Shown here one piece after another: positions 46,180-56,350 of a stretch of 64,000 bases of DNA (its first letter is position 1; every line of letters starts with the position of its first letter). A program made the translations under genes and the position numbers. Under the pieces are notes generated by a model. It made no database searches and was not told the origin of the DNA. It saw only the letters and a program-made list of their open reading frames with translations. Source of the DNA: Pyrrhosoma nymphula (taxonomy: Eukaryota > Arthropoda > Insecta > Odonata > Coenagrionidae); NCBI GenBank assembly GCA_963573305.1, contig OY754328.1, positions 40,663,822-40,727,821 on the forward strand, given 5' to 3'.

Positions 46180-47770
46180 GATGGCCAGTTTGGGTTTAGG
46201 AAGGGTAAGGCAACTTAGGATGCGATTGCGGTGATAAGCACACCTATAGAAAGGAGCCTTGAGAATGATCAGGACGTATTTACCAGTTTATTTGATTCCG
46301 AAAAGGCGTTTGGAAGAGAGAATCGAGATAACTAGTGAATATACTAAGGAAAAAATGGGTAGATGGAAGAAATAGAAAACTAATACTAAACTTTTGTATG
46401 GCCCAAACGGGACAGGGGAGAGTGAATGACGGTGAATCAGGCTGAATAGGTCGCGGTTAGACAATGTTGCTCGATGTCCACTTTACTTTTAGGCAGTTTG
46501 AGCGAGATGTAATTTCATATTAAATTCAGGGAATTTGACCTCAGCATAAAGAAACTTAAATCACCTTTTCAAATGTACGAAAATATCAGCCAATTACCGC
46601 ACTACTTTTCGAGGTATTTTCCAAAAAAAAATAGAAGCCGTTTCTAATGGAAAATGGTACCGTTATGCCCTTCAGAGTGGCTTTATTTGAAAAAGGATTT
46701 CTAACGCGTAGATCGCGTCAGAAAATTGTAAATGTGCAGGTAGTTTGTGCCATTTATCAACTATTTAAAAAATAAACCAATTACTCACCTCAGTAATTTT
46801 TACAGATTCGCAAAAAAACCCTTCTGTTGTGAAGGCGCTTACGCCGTACGGCATGAAAAATATGATTCAACCTAAAGACTCATGTAAGCATATGTAGTAA
46901 GTTACTGAGAATTTCAGTCACGTAAAATAATATTTTTACGCCAATTATATTATATTATCTATTGTATTTACTTCATGCTTTTTGCAGCTGATGAATTTTA
47001 AAAATGCAATTCGAATGTGGTCTCTTGTAATGACTAGGTAAAAATCTCACACTAACCACCTTAAACGTTAATGCAGTGGAAACGAAAAAAGAGACATGGA
47101 AATGTGGAAATAAGAGTAGTAGGCGAGCTGATAAAGACAGATTCGCTGGCGACCATGCGTTTTTTAGACTATCATCCAATGATTTTAGGGTTTGGTATTT
47201 GCATGAATAAATCAGTTCGTGAAATATGGTTAACCATTTGGAAGTTATAAGATTTTCTCGGACAATGAATGTTCATAGTAGGAGGACGCAAACTGGATGT
47301 AGTGGAACAAATACTTGGGTAGTTGGATGAAGGAAAATTGGTCTAGTAGCAAGGACATTGGGAGGAGAAAGGAGCATAAATGACGGGAACGTCGTGCAAA
47401 AAAACTTAAAGAAACGGTTGGCGAAGAATTAAAAATGAAGTGTAGTGGCGTTGCAGTGTTTGGTGCAGAAGCTTGGAGTCTGGAAGATGACAGTATGCTG
47501 CAGGTGTTCAAGATGTGGATTTGGAGGAGAATGGAGAAAGTGCGGTGGCCAGAAAGGAAGACAAACAAGGAGGAGGTGTTTGGTATGGTGGGTGAGGAGC
47601 GGAAAAACTTATGGAACAGATTGGAAGGAGGGAGAGTAGGTAGTTGGAACAGGTAATGACGGACGAGGGGATGCTGAAGGCTGTGATATATAGGAGGATG
47701 TTAGTCTTTAGTTAGTTAGTTAGAAGTGAGGAAAGGGAAGTAGGAGAAAAGGCTTTATGTACTGGATGAA
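46180..47770 (+). pseudogene. LINE reverse transcriptase remnant (RTE-like style), interrupted by MITE-A
   Basis: The upstream piece (46180-46488) reads DGQFGFRKGKAT, a stop, then DAIAVISTPIERSLENDQ and FDSEKAFGRENR (palm motifs), and ends VAVRQCCSMSTLLF, a decayed GVRQGCSLSPLLF. The MITE-A copy at 46488-47064 begins right there. The downstream piece resumes with FAGDHAFF (catalytic box, second Asp displaced) and reaches GAEAWSLEDD, MWIWRRMEKVRWPERKT and MVGEERKNLW, the conserved C-terminal region of this LINE type. Frameshifts and stops throughout. Confidence 0.8.
46488..47064 (+). mobile_element. MITE-A, divergent copy inserted in a LINE
   Basis: Left end TTTAGGCAGTTTGAGCGAGA (one A of TTAA lost), right end CACACTAACCACCTTAA. 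Middle landmarks AAAATATCAGCC, CTACTTTTCGAGG, CGCCGTACGGCATG and AATGACTAGGTAAAAATCTC are kept in altered form. More diverged than the 2016 and 10199 copies. Confidence 0.78.
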
Positions 47771-47880
47771 GAGAGGAAGGCCTTATGCTAAGATGAAGAA
47801 AGAAATTGTTTTGGTCGATATAGGGCTTTGCGCCTGAAAAAGTCTAACGGAGTTTCCACTTTCTTCTATTTAAACTTACA

Positions 47881-48437
47881 TTAGGAGGTTCCGCCGCGAA
47901 CATGTGTGCCTAAACAAGTACTGAATTCCACCATTTCGCTTACACTGTTTAAAAAATACTGCTGTAACTGATGGCAGTCCTTAGCAATCAGGTAACATTA
48001 TTGAGATACAAGACATGCAGAGTATTCGATGATTATATTTTTATTAAAAACTTTTTTCCAGCTATAGTAGCCGACTGCAGCACCATTTATATTGAACGAA
48101 TACAGTTTGACTTCAGGTCCTGTAGTTATTTACTAAAACTCGAAAACCGTAATGGACTGGTGGCTATTTTTCATAGTCATTCAATATCATGGGAAAATTT
48201 GCTTATTAAAAACAATTTTGCACGAAAATGTCATTTTAATTAGATACTCAAATATTATTTTTACCTTTTTTCTCCCATTCACGCATTGAACTCGTAATTT
48301 AAAGTTCAATTTGTAATAGCATTAGCGTGATTTGGTAGGGTTTTGTAATTCATATAAAACAGAGGACGCATTACTGTTTTAGTGGTCGGCACATGAATAA
48401 ATGACATGTAATTTATTTTACGGCGGAACCACCTAAA
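47881..48437 (-). mobile_element. MITE-B, copy 1
   Basis: About 557 bp with ends TTAGGAGGTTCCGCCGCG (left) and CGGCGGAACCACCTAA (right). The reverse complement is colinear with 62546-63107 (GGTTCCGCCGTAAAATAAAT, CATGTCATTTATTCAT, TTCAATGCGTGAATGGGAGA). No coding capacity; the 90-codon frame inside is chance. Confidence 0.78.
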
Positions 48438-50179
48438 CCAATGGACCATCTGAATATCGAGGATGTTGATGAATTCCGCTTCACGTCGCTATGTTAAAAA
48501 ATAGTTGTGTTGCGAATTCAACTGAGCGTCTCTCGTGCTCAGACTGGCAAAAGAGAAAAAAAGGTGAGCCCTCGATTTCAGAGATCGCGCCCTGATGGAA
48601 ATTTCCCTTCATGAATTCTCTATAACATAGGGAAAATCAAGGGAAAAATTGAAAATTCCTTAGAAAATATTTCTTTCCTAAGGAGATGCCCAAAAACTCT
48701 AGAGGATTTTTTCCGAGAACGTTTTTCCTTAAAAATGAAAGACTTCGGTGAGTAATTTCCCTAGCACAAAATGCAACTTTAGGGGAAACCTTCAGGCATG
48801 GGATAAATTACACCAGTAATTACATAGAGTGCAGTGTGTAGTGCATAGAGTGAATGACTAAAGAGGAAATAATATATATTCATAAAAACAAAAAAAAATA
48901 TTCTGCATAGTTTCATTTATACAAACTAGGTTATCAAAATTAAATCCATTGAGACTGACAAAACATTTCTCAGTAAAAAAATGTGCTACCATTATAAAAA
49001 AATCATCTCTTACAGTCAACTACATTTGGTGTAAAATAAATATATTCTGAGCCACTGCAACCCACTTTCAAAAGCATTTCCCATGGAAAATTCATTCTAG
49101 AGGAATTATAGAGGTATATTTTCTAGGGAAAACGGATGTTCAATTTTCTAGGGAATTTGCCGACAGGACGGAATCCTCCTCGTGTCCGTAGTGAACCTAG
49201 TTCTGAAACGATGCGCAAGCTCAAGTACCTGAGAACTCCGGCGGACTTCCCTCCGGTGAAAAGAAATGACCGAATTCCAAGAGGGAGTTAGGAAAAGGTT
49301 GAGCGTCGTGAGGAGTTTGCGAACCACTTTCGCGGCAGTGTCGGTCATCCATTGTAGATGGGGACACATTGGCCTGCTCGCCGCAAATGTCGCTATACCC
49401 CTTATAGCCCTTGGAAAAGCCAACGCTCTTAACGGACGAACACCTGGAATATTCTTTCCGACCCAACCCACCTTGGCCACGTGGAGGTGACGCTGGGGAT
49501 GAAGGAGAACTCTCTTGGAGAGTCCTCTGCCCTGACGAGGGAGGAGGAAGAACCCGCCTGCCTCACAATGAAAGACGAAGCCGTCGTGTTGACAAATCTT
49601 CCTCTTCGAAAAGATCCAGAACGGACTCAATAGGAAACGAATTCCTGAGACTGTTCCTACTTCGAGAGTGGTTCTTCATCTAAAAAAAAATTTTGGCACT
49701 TGCGTAAAAACTGGATACTTCCATCAGCATTCGACGTGGGTAGGTACTTACGATCTTCCTTTGCAAACCAGGGAAGAATGGAGGAGGGATAGGCAATTAC
49801 CGACCCCCGTATTTATCCTTGGCAGGGTTCCTTGATTTCGTCCACACTGGAAAAAACTATGGAAAAAAACTTGAAAAAAAGCCGTCCAGAAAGAGTCAAA
49901 GTTTTGTCCTCTGCGCCCTTTTTCAGCCTTTTTGGGATTCTGTGAAATCATTGCTATGCAAACAAAATAGATACATGTTTGATGCTCAGGTATACGGACA
50001 GAATTTTATTTCGAAAATGTTTTATAGATGTCACGATGTACTTTTACACAAAGGTGTTCGCATTTCTCGAAATATAAAATATGCCTCGTATGGCTTAAAC
50101 CGGTCGTGTTATTAAAATGTCTGTGAAATTGTTCAAAGTTTTTACTTTCTATTGGAATAGAATTCGCATTGAGTCTTGC
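48438..50179. other. Region without recognisable gene
   Basis: 48580-48730 and 49080-49160 carry repeated short strings (GGGAAAA, CTAGGGAA, TTTCTAGGG) that may be the opposed ends of an element. The 160-codon minus frame (49148-49630) and overlapping plus frames have mixed composition but match no family I recognise. Confidence 0.35.
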
Positions 50180-51000
50180 GTGATAGTACCCCCTAGTTTT
50201 GATGTCGAGAGAGGGCGGATTTAGTCCGGTGGCGCTGAGGATGCGAGAAAGGTTTGGTGGACGTCTTGAGGTTGAGGGAGGGATTAAGGGAAGGTGTTTT
50301 GGAAGGGGTGAGGTTGTCGTAGGGGAGTGGGGGCAAGGCTGTTGAGCTCCCTTCTGGGGGACAGGACGCCTGGGAAATTCACAAAGTGCATAAGGAGGGA
50401 TTATGGTGCTTTTTTACTGGGGGTTTACGGAGAATAGAATTTCGTCAAGATTTTCTTGATGAGAAGGACCTTTGGATACCAACCTTCTTTAGAGAAGGAA
50501 TAACTGCAGGTGAGAGAGGAATTTTTCTTGGGATTCAGGATCATTTCCGTTGCGGTGGGCTCGTATGGAGAGAGATGGAGAGGGGAGAAAAACCTTTTGG
50601 CAGCTGTAATGACCATTGTATCGCTGTCTATTTGTAAGTCAAATATGGAATGAGAAATTGCTAATCGGAAAGCTTGATGTTTACATTTAGAAAAGTCGCA
50701 AGGGACGAGATGTGGAAGGTGAGTGGGACATAAGAGAATGCGTTTAGAGAGGAAATGAGAGAATTCTCGGAACCGACTTCACGAGGTCAAAGAAGGAACG
50801 TGGCATGTGTTTATTGAAGCGAGGGCATGGTTTAGAGAGGTTGGAGAAATGTGAGGGACTCATCAAGATGGTGGAGGGACAGATAGAGGGGCTAAATTAA
50901 CCACGGCGCGCAGTCATTCATTTGGAGATGGAAATGGTGGTCTCGTTACGGGTAAGGATGAAGTGGGATGGATCCACTATGATGTCAGAACTAAGGATTT
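50180..51000 (-). pseudogene. Penelope-like element 3' coding region, tentative
   Basis: The minus-strand translation in several broken frames resembles the region after the reverse transcriptase palm in Penelope-like elements: SLNHALASINTCHVPSLTS, then KHQAFRLAISHSIFDL, ending in a segment like SHLQLFLLRRLVSKG. Likeness is weak residue by residue, but the order and the adjacent palm fragment (51540-51790, same strand) support it. Frameshifts throughout. Confidence 0.35.
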
Positions 51001-51009
51001 GTGGAGTGG

Positions 51010-51540
51010 GATGCTTGCATCTATATATATTAATTTTGTAGCGTGTCAGTCAGTCATTTTGTATCCAATTTGTTTATTTCTCTGTCAAGTTTTGAGCTAG
51101 AGAAATGAGGTTTGGTGCATTACATGTGGATTCTCTGCCTGTGTGATTTGGTAGTAGTTTTGGATTTTTAGCAGTTGGTGATGCAAAGAAAAATGCAAAA
51201 AACCGTGGTTTTTGAGAGTTTAAATTTAGTTAGATTCCGGGGATTGAAGTTTTTCGGGACTCCCTGGTTCACTTTATCATAGTGAGTCTATCTTTCTCGG
51301 GACTCCCGGGTTCACTTAAATAGGTTAGCATATGAAATTCATGTACATATTATACGCAGAATTAAATGGTTAGCTATTAAGCTCATAATCCGTAAAAACT
51401 GAATAACACGATTGTTTTGCTGTTTTGGGGAAGTAAATTGCCAGTGGGGCACCTAAAACAATGCAATGTGCAAAAACGTTTTTTTACTCCAAAATATTTA
51501 CTTATGTTTAAAAAACTATTATTAATAATTTTTCCATTTT
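51010..51540. other. Possible insertion between Penelope-like pieces
   Basis: TCTATATATATTAATTTTGT, GTCAGTCAGTC and GAGGTTTGGTGCATTACATG (51019-51125) recall a dispersed arthropod repeat often attributed to Helitron-related elements. A 47-bp imperfect tandem pair (CGGGACTCCCTGGTTCACTT and CGGGACTCCCGGGTTCACTT) lies at about 51259-51325. Origin uncertain. Confidence 0.3.
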
Positions 51541-51790
51541 TGGAAAACATATACACTCATTTAGCCACATTTCCCACTTCTTCCGCTTGAGTAGTGCAAA
51601 ATAAGGAAAAACACCGAGTTCACCTCAAGAGCACACCAGACAGAGACCGCCTGCAAAGCAGGCAGCAGGTCTGCTAGTAGGAAATGGTGGATGAACGACT
51701 GACCTTCACAGTGAGAAATGGACGCGTAGAGAGAAGTGACATCGATGATAGCCATTGCATCGTCGATTTATTGAACTAAGGGGTGAAATG
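51540..51790 (-). pseudogene. Penelope-like reverse transcriptase palm fragment
   Basis: Minus-strand frame 51561-51755 starts AIIDVTSLYASISHCEGQSF, closely like the conserved (F)TLDVTSLYTNIPHDEG motif of Penelope-like element reverse transcriptases; the Asp is the first catalytic aspartate. About 60 residues remain before homology stops at the presumed insertion at 51540. Penelope-like elements encode a telomerase-related RT, often with a GIY-YIG endonuclease, which is not seen here. Confidence 0.65.
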
Positions 51791-52426
51791 GAGATGTTCA
51801 AGGAAATTGTTAGTATGTATCTGTAGCATACAGGATGGTAGGGAATGGACTCTAGGCTGAAGTGAGAGGTCAGCAAAAGTAAATCTGCGTTCCCGTGTGG
51901 GAGTTGGTGGAGAAGACTTCATGCTCGGCCAGGGTTGTTTAGTTTGTGGATTTAAGGGACACCATCCTCCTCCCGTCCCTTCCCCACTTCTCCCCCACCT
52001 CTATTCGCTCCCAATTCCCTCTCATCCCTCACTACTCTTCTCCTCTTCCTTCCCAAGAAGGCTAGCTGGAGACTAGATGAAAATTTGGACACTTAACACG
52101 CTGTCACTTTTTTATTTTTCCTGAGTAAGACTGTCAACTCTGTGGCTCTCAAGTTGAATCTTATCGCTGTTACTTCAGTTTGCAAATGTATGAATTTTGA
52201 GAAAGCAGGAAGGGCTTGCGCGTCCCAACGACCCCTGAAGCTGAACTGGTGGAAGCAGTAGTTAATACTCCTGCCAGATAGGCCAAAGGGTAGGAATCCT
52301 CCCCCCCCCCAACTATCAATTCCCAGAATAACGTAAATTAGTCACAGGCAGCTGAATCCTGGCAACTACGGGACCCCTCCCACAACGGTGGGTGACGTGC
52401 CCGGGTGTGAGGGAGGCAAGGCCGCG
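51791..52426. other. Region without recognisable gene
   Basis: C/T-rich at 51960-52060 and a C run at 52300-52310. May include upstream Penelope-like coding sequence on the minus strand, but I cannot read it with confidence. Confidence 0.3.
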
Positions 52427-52565
52427 GTAAAAATAGGAACTTGGAACGTTAGGTCAATGATGAGGGCCGGTAAGCCAGAAAGTATTAAACAGGAAATGGA
52501 GAAAGGAAGAAATATGCTTTAGTACTGAGTGAGATAAGTTAAAAGGATAGCGAGGACTTTTGGAG
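52427..52565 (+). pseudogene. LINE endonuclease N-terminal fragment (RTE-like style)
   Basis: VKIGTWNVRSMMRAGKPESI, then KQEMEKGRNML and a stop, then VLSEIS, a stop and KDSEDFWS. This matches the start of the APE-type endonuclease of RTE-like LINEs (KIGTWNVRTL...GKLENVKREM...DILGISE), where the Asn of TWN and the Glu of SE are catalytic. It ends at about 52565, where a different LINE begins. Confidence 0.75.
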
Positions 52566-52599
52566 TGAGTGTTACTAGGTAAGCACTATCCATTACTAA

Positions 52600-54160
52600 A
52601 GTTAATGATGACATTCGGAAAAATATCAAGGAAAGAAATCTTCGCCTTTCTTTCACTCTGGGAACGTTCACTATCACGGAAAATTTGAGACTATGAGAAA
52701 TAAAGTAAAAACTTTAACAATTCAAGCGAAGCGTTGCTGTTATTGCTCTCGTTTGTCCCATCTGGCTGAGACATATTAAGTACGGAAGCCACTACGCCAA
52801 CTTGGACTTATCTCAAATAAGCATCATTCAATACTATTAAACCTTACACTAGACCAACTTAACGATAACTTCTGCTCAGTTTACTCCTCAGTTTCCTCCT
52901 CACTCTCTTCTAATATTTATCCTATAGATCCCCACGCCCCGTTTAGTGATGCCAACTTTTATTTTGAACAAATTACGTCTGAAGTACCTACTGCTTAAAT
53001 TCCTTGCGTACTCTAAATCCAATGCCACGGCTTGTGATGACCCATTGATTGACCTCATCGAAAATCTGTAATAGTAATCATATCCGTCAATCTTTATATT
53101 TTTAATTTAACTCGGTCTCTTCCTCCACAAATAATTCATGTTGGAAAACTGCTTTAGTTGGGCCGATCAACAAAGCTTAAAAAAAATACAAAGTCTCCCT
53201 CGGGTTTCCTTCCAATATCCATCTTGTGTGCAATATCTAAGGTCCACAAGCAAATTGTTTATCAGCAAACTACAAATAATTTGTCTGTAAATAAGAAAAT
53301 GGACCCATTTCAATCTGGTCTAAAAAAGAAAAGGGGAGAGGATTGAAAAGGTAGTTAATGTCAAGTTTGACCGGGTTAATCACTCAAGGCTTCTGCAAAA
53401 TATGTGAAGGCTACATTTTTCCTGCTCGGTTCTCAAGCTATCAAAGACTTAAGCGGAAACATACCTAAATGGAATGCTGCCGCCCGTGGCGTACCTCAAG
53501 GATCGGTACTCGGACATATGCTATTTTCCATACATCTACTTGATCTTCCTGGGAATCTAAAGTACTGTAAATATATGCTTTACGCTGACGATTTGCATAT
53601 TTATCGACCCTGTCTTCCTCATGATTTCGGGAACACTGTTGCAGAAGTAAATGAAGATATTGCATTAATATCTGACTGGGTTGCAAATAATTACCTTGTC
53701 TTAAGCTGTGCTAAAACCAAAGCCGTTATCATTGGCACCTCAAAGAATGTTAAGATGATTGACCCTGATGCAATCCCAAATGTAAAGCTGGGATATATAA
53801 ACGGCACCTTCTCAACCACAGTTAAAAACCTTGGGGTCGCAATGTCCCCTGGTAAAATCATGTTCATGATATCTCGAATAAAGTCTGCAAAATTTTGTAT
53901 CAATTTAAGGTAAACAAAGTGCTTATGCCTGTTGAAACCAGGAACCTTAATATCCTCCATTTAAGTTACTTAAGGATGTATAAATATAAGATTGCTATGA
54001 AGATTTTCAACTCTTCAATGAAATGGTTTCCAATGCTTGAGTGTTCGCCTGTTTCATGTTGCCTTCCTAAGTTCTTTTCCTTCACTCAGATTACCAGTGA
54101 ATATTCAAATGCCTTTGACTTTAATGTGTCACAAATATACCATGGTCTTTCATAATACGT
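52600..54160 (+). pseudogene. LINE ORF2 remnant, CR1/L2-like
   Basis: Across frame changes the plus strand follows a CR1/L2-type order: NDDIRKNIKERN (linker), KFLAYSKSNATACDDPL (like KSNATGVDGI), LGRSTKLKKNTKSPSGFLPI then SILCAISKVHKQIVYQQ (like the RPISILCxLSKVLEKIV motif), DPFQSG, the RT core at 53404-53913, and a C-terminal tract with NLNILHLSYLRMYKYKIAMK. Only the 5' endonuclease part is missing. Several stops and frameshifts make it inactive. Confidence 0.8.
53404..53913 (+). pseudogene. LINE reverse transcriptase core (open 169 codons)
   Basis: The longest believable coding frame in the window. Residues about 28-42 RGVPQGSVLGHMLFS match motif 4; YADDLHIY (about residues 61-68) is the catalytic YADD box with both aspartates intact; the following CAKTKAVIIGTSKN and VKNLGVAM match motifs 6 and 7 (KT.AIIIG, KNLGV.). 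The first Met is internal, not a natural start. Part of the 52600-54160 remnant, so it is not an independent gene. Confidence 0.88.
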
Positions 54161-54403
54161 TCATGCAATTATTTTGGATACTTTTAACTATCTATTATAT
54201 CTTCTGAAAATGAATAGTACCACAAGTTGGCGATGGTTTTTCCTTCCATAGGAATATTTGCTTGTAATGACGTTTCGTACTTACTTTCATTGTCAATATC
54301 TTTCGTACCTCCAGTAACTTGTACCAGTGTGGAACTTTTGGATTACGGTTATAGGGTCAAGGTATACGGGTATTCCATGCCAAGTGGTATGATTTCAGCG
54401 AAG

Positions 54404-55170
54404 TGCCCCGGTTGACCATCACGGATTTCAATGGAATTTTGTATGGACATTCACGCATATCCCCAATGAACATTTTTAAAGTTTTATGTTCACCGATGGT
54501 ATATTTGCAGAGATATAGTAATATGTTTGACCCTGTGCCGCAGCCTTCTTCAGTATGACTATGAGATTTCGGTAACTTTGAGGCATGGTATCTCAGGGGA
54601 TATTTTGATGAGAGAAACAAAAGTTGGCTATATTGTACAAATATTTGCGCTCTATTAAATAAAATAATAAAAATGACTGTAAGAGCGACTTCCTTGCAGA
54701 AAATTTAGGACGAAACTCGCCCGAAAAATTGCGGATCGAAAAAATAAAATTTTGGCTTTTTATATTTCAGGAAGTAAAGGTAAAATCAACGTGAAACTAT
54801 GCGCGTGATAACATATCTATACATGGTTTATGAATATAAAATTTCGTCTTTCTAGTGCTTTCCATTATTTTAAAACTTGAGTCAAAATTTGACAATTTTT
54901 GTTAGAACGCCAAAAGTAGTGTATTTTCACCTCGCTTTTACAAAAAAAGACCCTTTGGAATTTCTCTTGGATCATTTTCACTAGAAAGAGAATGATTTCA
55001 ACCCTCTAATAAAGTATATCTGGTTTTTCATCGCGGGCATATAAGGCTCTAAACATAGGGACAACTTTGAGGATGGCATTTGTAAAAACGACCGAAATAG
55101 GTTATTTTCTCCCCGCTCTTACATCGTTCATGTAAAATTTCATTGACATCTGTGATGGTCGAGCGGGGAC
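54404..55170. mobile_element. 767-bp element with about 45-bp terminal inverted repeats
   Basis: Left GCCCCGGTTGACCATCACGG then TTTCAATGGAATTTT; right, inverted, GTCCCCGCTCGACCATCACA then GATGTCAATGAAATTTT. No coding capacity inside. A target duplication is not obvious, so the superfamily is undetermined. Confidence 0.65.
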
Positions 55171-55319
55171 CACCAGAACAATGAGGTTACATGTTCAGTA
55201 ATTCGTGTGTCGGAAATGCATTAAACTAATCACTCGAATATCAGTATGCCGCTACTTTTTCGTCGTCACTACTGGACCAGTACTGTAATTGCTTTTTACA
55301 TACTCGTCGGAAGATAGCG

Positions 55320-56350
55320 GTGCATTGTTCGACACCGCCCCCGGCCGCTCCCTCTCGTCCCACGCGGGAATTATTCGCAACGAGGGGCGGACCCGGTCTC
55401 GCCTTGGACTGTGCTCGGGCGAGATAGGGCGCTCTCATCGCTACTGTTATACTAATGGAACGTGGGCGAGTGTACCTGCAGGGAAGGGGGGAATGCTCCC
55501 AGAGGCGCCACATTCCTTCCATTGCCACCAAACCCTCTCCCCCCCCTGCATATTCCCTTCTTTCCCGTTCGAGGCGCCACCGCCAATCGCCTCCCTCGAT
55601 TATCGCCCTCTCTTGGTGTGTGTGTCGGCACACCCCTTCCCCCCGCCCCCTCCACCGTGGGGTTGGGAGAGGTGGGGGGGTGGGTGGCCGCGCGTGCTTG
55701 TGACGTATGGCCGAGGGGGAGGGGGGGGGTGGTTGGGCGATCGAAGGGAGGGTGGGGGTTGGTTGCGAGAGATTTGAGAGATAAACCCCCGACTCCTCTT
55801 ATATACGGCTTCCTCCTCTTCACCGACCGACGACTCTTCACCCCCTCCCAACCCATCGTTCGCCCCCCTGCTCCTCGCCCCTCCCCCCCCCCCATGCTCT
55901 CAATGCCGCGCCACGGAAGGACTAGGGTGTGGGGATTGCTGGGTTTGGTTGGGTGGTGGCGGGGGTCGGAGGAGGTATCGACCGGAGGCGGAGGGGCGGG
56001 AGGAGAGTGAGTCTCCCCCACCCTCCCTTCACGTGGAAGAAGAAAGGAGCCTCCTCCTCACCTCTCCTTCCTCAACACCCCCCCACCCCTCTTAACCTGC
56101 CCCTTTCCCGTGAGTGCGCTCGCGGCGTCTCGCCGGGAGTGAGACTGCTCCGTCGGTTGTCTTTGCTGGTCCATTCTTCGGAGAGCGATTGCGTCGTCTT
56201 GCGCTGGAATTCAGCCGTTCCCATTGAAGCGGGATGTTGGCGAAAAACATCGAACGGGCCCTAGAAAGGAGTGCTCGAAACTGTACTCGCACTCGCCTGC
56301 GCTACTCCTGGGGCAAGAGGGAGCGGTTGGGGGCGTGGGGATGACCCTTG
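55320..56350. other. GC-rich block with C and G runs, no gene supported
   Basis: CpG-rich at 55320-55440 and 56100-56250; between them C-rich (55630-55660, 55860-55895) and G-rich (55665-55760, 55930-56010) runs alternate. Open frames of 162, 182 and 189 codons on both strands overlap across these runs and consist of P, G, R and S-rich low complexity. No domain is seen. Confidence 0.45.

Noticed and set aside
48580..49150. Possible TIR element with GGGAAA / CTAGGGAA ends
   Set aside because: The two sides share short strings but the inverted match is patchy and no boundary or duplication can be fixed.
49148..49630. 160-codon minus-strand frame
   Set aside because: Composition is plausible but no motif or family is recognisable, and plus-strand frames overlap it; not enough to call a gene.
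55452..56021. Overlapping open frames of 162, 182 and 189 codons on both strands
   Set aside because: They run through alternating C and G tracts, overlap one another on opposite strands and give proline/glycine/arginine-rich low-complexity products without any domain.
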